Positions 1 to 7,059 of a stretch of DNA of 10,391 nucleotides are shown one piece after another. The stretch is from contig JAUCNG010406027.1 of the NCBI GenBank assembly GCA_032353305.1, positions 1 through 10,391 on the forward strand, in the 5' to 3' direction. This stretch comes from Cephalothrix spiralis (Eukaryota; Nemertea; Palaeonemertea; Archinemertea; Cephalotrichidae). The position numbers and the translations under genes are program-made. Each line of letters starts with the position of its first letter. The stretch's first letter is position 1. The notes under the pieces are model-generated. The model did not search any database. It was not told the DNA's origin and was given only the letters and a program-made list of their open reading frames with translations.

Positions 1-699
1 CCAGGTCTAGCCTAAACACTAACATCAATCTTTATTAAAAAATGATACTCAATTGCAAATAATTTCGTAGTCAAAAAGTATTTTTAACTAAAATGTTTTT
101 GGTCGTATTTTTATCTGAAAATTCTGTCATAAAACGAAAATAATATTGACTCGTTTTGCTCGGCATTTTTAATGTAGATGTTATTAAAAAAGTCGGTTTA
201 TTATATATATACATATACATTGTAGCTAGCTATACTAGCCGATAGTTCGAAATCTTGTCTGCAAAAATTAAGTCAATTTTTGCATCGGTGACATGCAGAT
301 AATAATGCATTTCGCAAATTAGTGCATGTGGTCAAACACTTATCTATAGTTACAAATGTAGTTTAAAAAAGAGAAATTGGGGTGGGGATGGTGGTGGTAT
401 TATTTATATAATGCGTTATCCCAGCACCAGTACATATATATCGAAATCAATGATTTTGGTTTTTTCAAAGTCTAAGGGGTGTTATGCTCATTTATTCCAT
501 AATTTGCAAGCGAATTTTTTTTGTATTAATCTAAAATTCCCCGCCCCCTATCGGCGATCCATAGTGATCCATAGCGACTGATGGCGCTCGAAAAAATGTC
601 CCCGCCTGCGCTATTTTGACATTTCCCGCCCCTCCCCCCTTTCATTGACTGGTGCATTATGCAACTGTGTAGTCGTAAATACGTTGTCTATCATTGCAG
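1..699 (+). other. Intron sequence upstream of exon 1 of the window
   Basis: No exon of the RPTP or of any other gene is recognisable here. The stretch is AT-rich, with an AT/TATA microsatellite-like tract at about 200-230 and a G-rich tract at 379-398. A C-rich patch at about 538-642 carries three CCCGCC-type words and a direct repeat GATCCATAG (556-564 and 566-574). It ends with the exon 1 acceptor (TCTATCATTGCAG, AG at 698-699). The C-rich patch resembles the GC-rich ends of the repeat elements in later introns, but I could not define its boundaries. Confidence 0.7.
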
Positions 700-941
700 T
701 ATCACCCAAATCAAGTACTGGCTCACAACCTCAATTTTCAAAGAACAAAGACCAAAGAAAGATCTCTTATGCAAGTGCTTACAGTCAAGCAGATAGTGAA
801 GCAACAGAGGATGGAGTTGCCGAAAAGATGGGTGTTTTAATGAAAGACGTCGATGAAATCGGTATTCCTGTTGACTGTCTGTTGGATTATTTGCAGCCAA
901 AAGTGGAGAACAACTGGGAACAGATTGAAAGGGAATTCAAC
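700..941 (+). CDS. RPTP exon 1: juxtamembrane and wedge region
   Basis: The acceptor TTGCAG ends at 699 and the donor is GTAAGT at 942. Phase requires one base from an upstream exon, then TA, then 80 codons. Residues 1-50 are hydrophilic (Ser, Lys, Gln and acidic residues) with tyrosines at 23 and 27 and no membrane segment, so the transmembrane helix must be encoded further upstream. Residues 53-80 (IGIPVDCLLDYLQPKVENNW then EQIEREFN) match the helical stretch that precedes D1 in animal RPTPs, often called the wedge. The upstream splice site is chosen because it is the only good acceptor that keeps this frame open. An earlier start codon in frame at 645 lies in intron-like sequence and is not thought to be used. 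Confidence 0.88.
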
Positions 942-1679
942 GTAAGTATTTTTGATAAATTTAGCCGAGGATGAGGGGGGGGGAGTAAAGGGTTAAAAAC
1001 GTGAACGCGTGAAACGCTAAACGGCCTTACGTGAAACGTGAATAGGCCTATGTGAAGCGTGAAAATACCCCCATCGTGATTCGTGAAACCGTAAAACCAC
1101 ATTTTCGGCCCTTTGATCCGTAACAATTCAAATATTGGTTAACGTGAATCGTGATCGGAACCTCTTCCAGGATTTAGGGTGCTCGTGAAAACACGTTTGT
1201 TTAGTTCGTTAACGTGAAAATTGATTTTTAAAAGCGATAAAAGCGCGATTTTGATCCTTAATTTTCATAATAATTTTGTCCTTGCTTCGCTACTGCAATA
1301 CTGGTCATTTCCGTATTAAGATCTACTAATAATTGTACGCAGAAAATAAACAGCTATTTACAAATAGTTTTAGGTAAATATTTTCTATAATTTTTGTTCA
1401 AAAACACTTCTTAAGCCGCTAAAATAACTCTTTTGACTATAGATCTTGATTCGTGAAAAACCATTTTCTTAATCCGTGATTACTGAAACGCTTTAATTAG
1501 CGTTCGTGATTGTTGATCGTATCCCCCCGTAAGCTCCCTTATAAAATGCATTAAATTCTTTTTACGTGTCAAAAGCTGGCTTTCTTGGTCTTTTATATAT
1601 GACTTTTAGTTGATTGGTTTTGAGCATGTTCACAGAGGCACAAAACAGTTTATTAAGTTCTTTGTTTCCTTATTTACAG
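942..1679 (+). repeat. Intron a, containing a CGTGAA-word repeat element
   Basis: Between about 973 and 1540 the intron holds many copies of CGTGAA and near variants, often as doublets (for example CGTGAACGCGTGAA at 1000, ACGTGAAACGTGAA at 1030, TGTGAAGCGTGAA at 1050, CGTGATTCGTGAA at 1076). The left side starts with a run of nine Gs near 975-983 and the right side ends in CCCCCC near 1524-1529, so the borders look inverted. The middle (about 1250-1440) lacks the words. A similar element in the opposite orientation lies in intron j. No coding capacity is seen. This is probably a non-autonomous element or a decayed minisatellite. Confidence 0.6.
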
Positions 1680-1767
1680 TCATTTCAAACTGACCTTAGT
1701 TACTTGAAATCAGCAGCCATCCATCCTGAAAACTTCAGGAAATTACGTTTTAAGAACATCGTTCCAT
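1680..1767 (+). CDS. RPTP exon 2: start of D1 with the phosphotyrosine loop
   Basis: The acceptor TTTACAG ends at 1679 and the donor GTGAGT starts at 1768. There are 29 codons plus one base. It encodes residues 81-109 and the first base of Tyr110. Residues 94-110 (IHPENFRKLRFKNIVPY) align with the PEN-x-x-KNRY-x-x-I-x-PYDH block that opens every classical PTP domain. The phosphotyrosine-recognition motif KNRY reads K101-L102-R103-F104 here. The tyrosine that stacks on the substrate phenyl ring (Tyr46 in PTP1B numbering) is therefore Phe. Phe can still stack but cannot hydrogen bond through a hydroxyl. Confidence 0.95.
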
Positions 1768-1853
1768 GTGAGTATGATACATGTATTTAGATATCCTATC
1801 AAACAAATCTTTAAAATATGTTATCTGTGGACGCGATCAATATTGTCCAGTGT

Positions 1854-1928
1854 CCCATGTTCCCGTGTTCCCGTACTTTTTTTACCTATTTTCCCGTGTT
1901 CCCGTCATTTTTACCAAAATGTTCCCGT
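1854..1928 (-). repeat. CGGGAACAC-word element, copy 1 (reverse orientation)
   Basis: Read on the minus strand this stretch contains two CGGGAACACGGGAA doublets separated by an A-rich spacer (AAAAAAAGT), plus an extra CGGGAACA. The same order of doublet, spacer and doublet is found on the plus strand at about 5550-5599 and 10012-10060, so all three are copies of one repeat. It sits directly beside the foldback repeat at 1943-2111. The intron f copy also lies beside a relative of that foldback, suggesting the two parts belong to one larger element. Confidence 0.7.
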
Positions 1929-1942
1929 TTTTGTAAATAATT

Positions 1943-2111
1943 GTGAATTGGGAGCTATAGAACACATCGTAGGCCCATTTGTGACTTGAAAATGTCTAAT
2001 ATGACGCATTAATTATAGGAAAAACTTTCCCTTTAATTTCTCACAAACGTCATATTAAATATTTTCAAGCCACAAATGGGCGTACGATGTTTTCTTTAGC
2101 TCCAAATTCAC
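1943..2111. mobile_element. Foldback (inverted-repeat) element in intron b
   Basis: The arms 1943-2006 and 2048-2111 are reverse complements over about 64 bp with a moderate number of mismatches. The outer ends are GTGAATTGGGAGCT and AGCTCCAAATTCAC, and a 41-bp AT-rich loop lies between the arms. It has no coding capacity. The structure fits a MITE or other foldback element. A second, diverged copy of the right half plus flank is at 5643-5777, and a fragment matching the outer left end is at about 5391-5406. Confidence 0.75.
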
Positions 2112-2232
2112 TTTCAAGCCATATTTGAGTATTTACGAAATGATTGGACTTTTCTTCATTACGCCAACAGACTGTGGGGCGCAATGTTCAGTAGATTTCA
2201 TGTTCTTTTTTCATAAAATTATTTAACGTCAT

Positions 2233-2503
2233 GAGGTTCTTAAGGGGGTATAGTGGGAAAAAGGCCAAAAAATGCTAACGGGAACGGGAAAATGAAATAG
2301 TTAACGGTAGCAGGAAGCGGAAAAATTGATTTAGCGGAAGCGGGAAAAGAGGATATAAAGCATGCATATGAAGTATTTTTTTACTCGCTTTCCGATATTT
2401 TGACGTTAAGCGGATAGACATTTTTGCTTAGCGGAAGCGGGAAAACTTTTTTTTATCGGGTAGCGGGAAACGTTAACACCACCCCCTCCCCCTTTAGACC
2501 CTC
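2233..2503 (+). mobile_element. GCGGGAA-word MITE-like element, copy 1 (intron b)
   Basis: This 271-bp element aligns along nearly its full length with the reverse complement of 8734-8999, including an internal unique block (GAGGATATAAAGCAT, then ACTCGCTTTCCGATATTTTG). The right end is CCCCCTTTAGACCCTC. The left end (GAGGTTCTTAAGGGGG) is a mutated inverted copy of it. Both sides of the unique block are filled with repeated words such as AGCGGAAGCGGGAAAA and AACGGGAACGGGAAAA. The element is bracketed by the direct repeat CGTCAT (2227-2232 and 2504-2509), a candidate target-site duplication. It encodes no transposase, so it is non-autonomous. Confidence 0.82.
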
Positions 2504-2509
2504 CGTCAT

Positions 2510-2833
2510 ACATGACCATACATGTATTTTTTTCTTTCAAAGTGACATACAAAGTCGAGCCTTAATTAATAATTGAAAACTATTTCTTGAAATAATTTTA
2601 ATGGATTTCAATGCATAATCATGCATCGTATCGCTGATTGGTCGAACGATTTCGTAGGATATTGATTACTTCTGCAAAAAGAAATGCTGATCGTGTCTAG
2701 ACACCAATAGCGAACACTTGATGCTAAAAGTACCGTATATATTAAGAAGAGCTAAATGTTCAAATAATGGACGTATTCAATTAAGGTATTTCGCATGTTG
2801 TACATGTGTATAATTTAATTCAATTTTTCATAG
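2510..2833 (+). other. Rest of intron b
   Basis: AT-rich sequence with no recognisable exon, RNA gene or repeat. It ends in the polypyrimidine tract and acceptor TTTTTCATAG of exon 3. Confidence 0.6.
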
Positions 2834-2910
2834 ATGACCATTGCCGAGTAATACTGGGATCTGATGACTCGGACAAAGTTTCTTCATTCATCAACGCCTC
2901 CTATATTGAC
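2834..2910 (+). CDS. RPTP exon 3: D1 core strand (YDHCRV to YID)
   Basis: The acceptor TTCATAG ends at 2833 and the donor GTGAGT starts at 2911. AT completes Tyr110, then 25 codons give residues 111-135. DHCRVIL (111-117) matches the conserved DHSRV-x-L. FINASYID (128-135) matches DYINASYID. The usual Asp-Tyr before INA is Ser127-Phe128. The insert between the two motifs is short (residues 118-127), which is normal for the family. The junction to exon 4 (YID then GIR, phase 0) has its paralogous counterpart at the exon 10/11 junction in D2. Confidence 0.95.
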
Positions 2911-3768
2911 GTGAGTATAGTGATACCCGTTTATTCTCGTCATTCATGTTGAAACATTAAAAGCATTAAAAACGTTACCTATGCTATAAATTTGAGGGGT
3001 GTCCAACAAAGAATCAAGTAATAATCGTTACTTTCATTGATTACATTGACAAGTGAATACGACTTGGTAGATATTGGAGACCGATCATTTTGGGTCTTGT
3101 ATGGTAACTTAAGGGCATGCCAGACCTGGGGCATGCTTTATTTTCATTTACAGTAATTAATTTATGATTACGTATGTATTTTTACAAGAGGGTGAACATG
3201 GGGTGAAACCCGGACCCGGAATCATTATTTCAAGTTCAGACAAAAACGTCCCCGGAGGTATAAAACCAAGACCCGGAGATCTAAAACCCGGACCCGGAAG
3301 CATTATTTTCGAAAACACCGTGCCCGGAACTTTATCGCAAAAAACGGTATGAAAACGATCAGATAGGCACTCAATTCTTATGACTACTGTTTAGCCTCTA
3401 TTTGTAGGTGGCGAAACTCTTTTAAATGTATGCCAAATGCATATTCAGAATGCTTCCCGAAGCCCAATACCAGTTTGAAGCATTTGCCCGCAGCCCGTGC
3501 CCACTTTTCTTGTTGTTCCCGTAGCACATAACCAGAAGAAATCGGAAAACCGCTGACCGTTCCATAGAAATCAGTCTGCCCGGAGCCCATGCCGAAATCA
3601 AAATTTCGTAAAAACCCGGACTAGGAATAATTATTTTTGAAAAAACCGTGCCCGGTGACCCAAAAACCGCTACCCTATGTACGTACACCATCTTACTGTT
3701 CTCTTACAACTTTGAAGTCCGAATTCCTGGCATTATAATTTTAACACTTTTTCATGTTTTTTTTTCAG
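2911..3768 (+). repeat. Intron c, containing CCCGGA-word repeats with about 31-bp spacing
   Basis: Two clusters of CCCGGA-type words occur. In the first (about 3206-3330) ACCCGGACCCGGA followed by CATTATTT appears twice, at 3206-3230 and 3284-3308. A third, diverged copy is at 3610-3655 and is followed by the same AAAACCGTGCCCGG segment as the second. In the other cluster (3455-3600) a CCCGNAGCCC-type motif recurs at 3455, 3486, 3517, 3548 (weak) and 3578, that is, every 30-31 bp. The open frames here exist only because of the repeats. 2911-3190 shows nothing recognisable. Confidence 0.65.
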
Positions 3769-3805
3769 GGTATAAGGAGAAGTCAAGAGTACATTGCATG
3801 CCAAG
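3769..3805 (+). CDS. RPTP exon 4: 37-bp micro-exon (YIACQG motif)
   Basis: The acceptor TTTTTTTTTCAG ends at 3768 and the donor GTAAGT starts at 3806. There are 12 codons plus one base: GIRRSQEYIACQ and the first base of Gly148. It matches GYRRSREYIA-x-QGP of classical PTP domains. The intron before is phase 0 and the one after is phase 1, so skipping this exon alone would shift the frame. The exon is very short but unmistakable from its motif, phases and strong splice sites. Confidence 0.95.
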
Positions 3806-4261
3806 GTAAGTAACTGTATTTATAAACTAGAGATGATCTATTATATTAGGGTCCAAAGTGGATGGGTACCAGAAGCGGGTAAATCTACTAAAATAGCCAA
3901 TGAGAGCGTGATAAGATATTTAGCGGGGCGAGAAGTGGAATGTTGATTTAAAAGTAGAACCGAATATTCGGTTCTCGCCTTTGGCGCTTGCTTATTTATT
4001 TGTAATAATGACTCATTCTGATAATTCCTGGCAATATGAACGCTTTAATATTTATAAATTTAGGAGAATTCATCTAAATTTTAGATCGAGGCTGAATGAT
4101 TCGTTGTAGGTCAATGTCTTTACTATTCAATATATTTTCACGGTATTGATGAAAAGTTGGTGAATAGAAAAGTTTTAAGTCTCCGCCTCGCAGACGTATG
4201 TCACTAGCTATCGACCCCAACATTCACAGCCCGGTAGTAATGATTATATTTACTTCTTTAG
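3806..4261 (+). other. Intron d
   Basis: AT-rich intron with no recognisable gene, RNA or clear repeat. A short GC-rich patch at about 3868-3940 (AGAAGCGGG, TTAGCGGGGCG) is reminiscent of the GCGGGAA words of the elements in introns b and i, but it is too short and diverged to call a copy. The acceptor is TTCTTTAG, ending at 4261. Confidence 0.6.
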
Positions 4262-4482
4262 GTCCATTCCTTTCGACAGTTGAAGATACATGGCGAATGA
4301 TTTGGCAGGAAAATGTGACAAATATTGTCATGCTTACAAACTTAGTTGAGAGTCAGAAAACGCAATGTGCTAAATATTGGAATGATGACGATACGATGCA
4401 AGTGGGTCAAGATTTTGAAATTCTTGTTGATGGAAAAACGATTGCTGATATTATTACGATTAGATACTTCAAAGTCAAAAAG
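4262..4482 (+). CDS. RPTP exon 5: D1 central region (WRMIW to KVKK)
   Basis: The acceptor TTCTTTAG ends at 4261 and the donor GTAATT starts at 4483. GT completes Gly148, followed by 73 codons (residues 149-221). TVEDTWRMIW (153-162) matches TV-x-DFWRMIW. NIVMLTNLVE (168-177) is the conserved core strand and ends in the E-loop glutamate Glu177. C183-A-K-Y-W187 matches KC-x-QYW, but the following Pro is Asn188. The remaining residues cover the variable strands up to the KK that precedes the WPD loop. Only substitutions are seen, with no insertion or break. Confidence 0.96.
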
Positions 4483-4986
4483 GTAATTCGACTACATTAT
4501 ACGAGAGATCAATAATACAGGGTGTCCCAATATTATGGAAAACAGCCAGAGATGACGTCACGTTTAGAATTAATTATGTATATTCTAATATTTTAGTAAT
4601 TGCAAAACAATACGCCTTTGAGGGCATGGTTTATACTCCCGAATATAACAGATTCGGTGCAGATAGGTTCATAACTAAGGGAGTAACGACGATTCTCCCG
4701 AAAAACCTCTGGTCTCATTTTCCCACCCTAAATCCCATTCTAAATCGAGAGAATGCTATTTTCAATCACCCTTAAAATGCATTCTGACAATTCTTGCGTC
4801 CATGATAGAGTATTTTGATTTAGATTTCGTTTTAGATTAAGAAAAACGACCGATGTTGCAAAAAGATTTGCGAACTTTGCAGACTATGAAATTTGTGACG
4901 ACACGCGCGAACATAAAAAATACACCTCCTACTTTATGATCTTTTAACTCTACAGATTCAATACAATTTCTACTTAAATTTTACAG
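4483..4986 (+). other. Intron e
   Basis: AT-rich intron with no recognisable exon or RNA gene. It contains TACAGGGTGTCCCA at 4516-4529, which resembles the end of a mariner-family transposon, but I found no matching opposite end. The acceptor is TTTTACAG, ending at 4986. Confidence 0.6.
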
Positions 4987-5132
4987 GGCGAAGAAATACG
5001 AAACATTACACATTTCCAAGTGACGATCTGGCCGAATAATGGACTTCCAAAGTTTTCTTCTGTATTGGTTTATCTTAGAAGAAAAGTTGAGGAGAGCTGG
5101 ACTGATTCTAGTCCACTCATGGTACATTGCAG
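4987..5132 (+). CDS. RPTP exon 6: D1 WPD loop (WPN here) and catalytic cysteine
   Basis: The acceptor TTTTACAG ends at 4986 and the donor GTAATT starts at 5133. There are 48 codons plus two bases (residues 222-269 and part of Ser270). HFQVTIWPNNGLP (230-242) is the WPD-loop block, usually HF-x-x-WPDHGVP. The general-acid aspartate is Asn238, codon AAT at 5035-5037, and the following His is Asn239. PLMVHC (264-269) ends with the nucleophilic Cys269. The phase-2 intron cuts the catalytic loop in the codon immediately after this cysteine. The nucleophile is kept while the proton donor is lost, so catalysis should be strongly slowed though phosphotyrosine binding could remain. Confidence 0.95.
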
Positions 5133-5549
5133 GTAATTCATCACCAGTGAAGGACTTTGTGTAATGAATGGCACATAGGTTAGCGCGCCACCTTTAGAAT
5201 CTAGATTTGATTCGTTGGCGTGGTCTCGTCTGGGGAACGACACTTGACCGAAAACTGAGGCAAAATCAATACAGTTAAAAAGGTCTATAGAGAAAGGAAC
5301 CAGTCTAGATATAACTTTTTCGTTGACCAGTCTATCGTGATCGAACATATCAAATTAAGAGTAGTTGAAATGAATATTTTACTAATTTATTGTGAATTAG
5401 GGAGCTTTTACGCCCTTAATTGAGGACAATCATATTAACTGGAACGTGCAGGAATCGGGCTAACCTGATTCGCGACATCACTATTCCTTGTGATTCGTGA
5501 GACTCTGTAAGGGGTATTCGGGATCAAGGGACCATGAGGGTAAAATTGG
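5133..5549 (+). other. Intron f, first part
   Basis: No exon or RNA gene is seen. TTGTGAATTAGGGAGCT at about 5390-5406 matches the outer left end of the foldback element at 1941-1956 and may mark the left border of a diverged copy whose right side is at 5643-5777. The G-rich stretch at about 5509-5540 (AAGGGGTATTCGGGAT) leads into the CGGGAACAC repeat. Confidence 0.5.
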
Positions 5550-5599
5550 CGGGAACACAGGAATAATTAGAAAAAAAGTGCGGGAACACGGAAACATAG
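5550..5599 (+). repeat. CGGGAACAC-word element, copy 2 (intron f)
   Basis: It holds CGGGAACACAGGAAT, an A-rich spacer with seven As, then GTGCGGGAACACGGAAACAT. The order and spacing match 10012-10060 (same strand) and 1854-1928 (opposite strand). It lies just upstream of a diverged relative of the foldback element, as in intron b. Confidence 0.7.
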
Positions 5600-5642
5600 C
5601 ATTGCCGATTTCGTGAACAGGGAAGAAAACGAAGAAAAGCCC

Positions 5643-5777
5643 AATTTTTCCTATAATTTATCACAAACACGGCATATTAGACATTTTCGAGTCACAAATT
5701 GTCCTACGATGTGTTCTATAGATCCCAATTCATTTTCCAGCCACATTTGAGTGTCAGAGACCACTATTTACGAAATC
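5643..5777 (+). repeat. Diverged copy of the intron b foldback repeat (right half and flank)
   Basis: It aligns with 2024-2141 in the same orientation. Shared blocks, in order, are AATTTNTCACAAAC, CATATTANA-ATTTTC, GTCACAAAT, CCTACGATGTGTTCTATAG-like, CCCAATTCATTTTCCAGCCA, CATTTGAGT and ATTTACGAAAT. The left arm of the hairpin is largely missing here. It has no coding capacity. Confidence 0.65.
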
Positions 5778-6092
5778 TGATAAAAATATGCCCCCAATCT
5801 ACTAGAAACAGCTATTATTTTTTCGATTTCCGCATGCGCAGTCGAAAAACTGAAGTGCGCTGGCGCAGATCTCGAAAAAACCATTCTGAAAACAAAAGAT
5901 ATCAATGCTACATGTAGATCAAGCCAAAAAGATATAAAAGTGCTAATGCACGGGGTGCCCCGCGCCGTTCGTTTACTTTAACTTTTCTTGGCATATGATA
6001 ATTTTCCTTTGAAACTTTGTTTTGTTGATCCCAGTGGCCTGTTTGTTTATTATATGTAAATAAGCTTAAATAGAATAATAATTTTTTTACAG
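5778..6092 (+). other. Rest of intron f
   Basis: AT-rich with no recognisable gene. It contains a perfect 5-bp hairpin CGGGG-TG-CCCCG (5951-5962) in a short GC-rich patch, with no evidence that it is functional. It ends with the acceptor ATTTTTTTACAG of exon 7. Confidence 0.55.
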
Positions 6093-6228
6093 TTCTGGTA
6101 TTGGGAGAACGGGCACCTTCATCGCCTTGGATTATATTCTAAGAGAAGCCGCAGTCAGTGGACGCATCGACATCTGTAAGCGGGTAAAAGAGTTGTGCCA
6201 TTATAGAATGAAATTAGTACAGACTATT
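6093..6228 (+). CDS. RPTP exon 7: D1 catalytic P-loop and Q-loop start
   Basis: The acceptor TTTTTTTACAG ends at 6092 and the donor GTAAGT starts at 6229. T completes Ser270, then 45 codons (271-315). With the previous exon it makes HCSSGIGRTG, the C-x5-R phosphate-binding loop with Cys269 and Arg275. The usual alanine (HCSAG) is Ser271, a mild change. TFIALDYIL (276-284) is the helix after the loop. R308 and VQT (312-314) are the Q-loop approach, with Gln313 conserved. The motif L-R-x-Q-R-x-x-MVQT reads LCHYRMKLVQT here, so the first Arg and the Gln are lost. Confidence 0.96.
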
Positions 6229-6419
6229 GTAAGTAGCTAGGCCACACATTATATAATTTCACTGTTTGTTGGCGAATTTCCATTTTCTCTCCCTTGCTTA
6301 TAGAGACCTATATATGTGTGGAATGTTTTTCCACATAAGCTACATGTATATGCCGAAAAAGATCAAGATAAATGCTGTTCAAAAATATTCGGTCCTGAGA
6401 CTTCCGATAATTTTAGTCT

Positions 6420-6461
6420 CGACACTCTCCATCGGGGAGGTTCGAAAAATACATCTCGTGA
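6420..6461 (+). repeat. 42-bp direct repeat, copy A (intron g)
   Basis: It is identical to 6845-6886 at 41 of 42 positions (one C/T difference). It contains CATCGGGGAGGTTCGAAAAA and ends in CTCGTGA. In copy B the same sequence follows a tRNA-like B box, so it looks like the body or tail of a SINE. Copy A would then be a 5'-truncated copy. The intron before it (6229-6419) shows nothing else. Confidence 0.75.
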
Positions 6462-6639
6462 TTTTTGCAAAATAAATCATTTTGAACTCTTTTTCAAAAT
6501 AGCTAGATGCCATGCCTGTCACAATCAACATCATCATTACTTTAGTGGGCAGACACTAGGTGGTTGTTGAATGAAGACTCATGTTTCAAATTTCAATGTC
6601 GGCCTGCTAAATTCCTTGTCCGCCCGCTTTACGGGCTGA

Positions 6640-6780
6640 GACTTGAAGCGCCCGATCGGTCGCAGTGGTCGATACTGCAGGTTGCGGGTTTGAGCCGATG
6701 TAGGTTCTCGTCTTTTGGCCATAATTCTGAGGCTTATTGGAGTCTTATAGTTCCGAGTCCAAGTAAAATGATTACATGAT
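6640..6780 (+). mobile_element. tRNA-derived SINE-like segment (A and B boxes), first unit
   Basis: The segment CGGTCGCAGTGGTCG at 6657-6671 resembles a tRNA A box (consensus TRGYNNAGTGG). GGTTTGAGCC at 6687-6696 resembles the B box GGTTCGANTCC, with a C-to-T change. The boxes are closer together than in a real tRNA, and the surrounding arms do not close into a cloverleaf, so this is a tRNA-related retroposon head rather than a gene. No clear target-site duplication was found. Confidence 0.5.
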
Positions 6781-6925
6781 GTATAGTGGTGGAAAGGAGG
6801 TCGGGCCAGTAATCCGGAGGTCCGGGTTCGAGTCTTAGTTAATCCGACACTTTCCATCGGGGAGGTTCGAAAAATACATCTCGTGAATTTGAAAAATACA
6901 TCGCGTGTATCAGCAAAAAATATTT
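6770..6925 (+). mobile_element. tRNA-derived SINE-like segment with 42-bp body repeat, second unit
   Basis: ATAGTGGTGG (6783-6792) resembles a degenerate A box. CCAGTAATCCGG (6806-6817) looks like an anticodon arm. GGTTCGAGTCT (6825-6835) is a good B box. It is followed by TTAGTTAATC and the 42-bp repeat copy B (6845-6886), then a short A-rich stretch with a partial echo of the repeat (AAAAATACATCGCGTG at 6893-6908). This arrangement of RNA polymerase III-type promoter boxes followed by a body shared with another copy fits a SINE. A functional tRNA is unlikely because the D and acceptor arms do not pair. Confidence 0.55.
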
Positions 6926-7059
6926 CTATTTCTGATGAAGATAAAGATGGGCGAGACAAAAAAAATCCAGATTAATCTTCGTTCCCATAAATCTTGCCAT
7001 AGGTGAGTGGCCAGCACATTTCACATAATTTCCGTATAAAAAGAACGCCTATGTTAAAA

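Noticed and set aside
200-230. TATA-like promoter
   Set aside because: It is an AT microsatellite tract in an intron, with no first exon or start context downstream.
3164-3352. Open frame with repeated KPGPG motifs
   Set aside because: It is a translation of the CCCGGA repeat. There are no splice signals or family resemblance, and it is inside intron c.
3455-3600. CRISPR-like array with 31-bp spacing
   Set aside because: The repeated unit is short and degenerate, the host is an animal genome, and there are no conserved full repeats or spacers.
4516-4529. TACAGGGTGTCCCA, resembling a mariner-family terminal repeat
   Set aside because: No matching inverted end or transposase fragment was found nearby. 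A 12-bp resemblance alone is not enough.
6650-6842. Functional tRNA gene
   Set aside because: A- and B-box-like motifs are present, but the acceptor and D arms do not pair and no cloverleaf forms. They fit SINE heads better.
6579-6959. 126-codon open frame on the minus strand
   Set aside because: It runs through the SINE-like repeats, resembles no family, and lies inside an intron of the opposite-strand gene.
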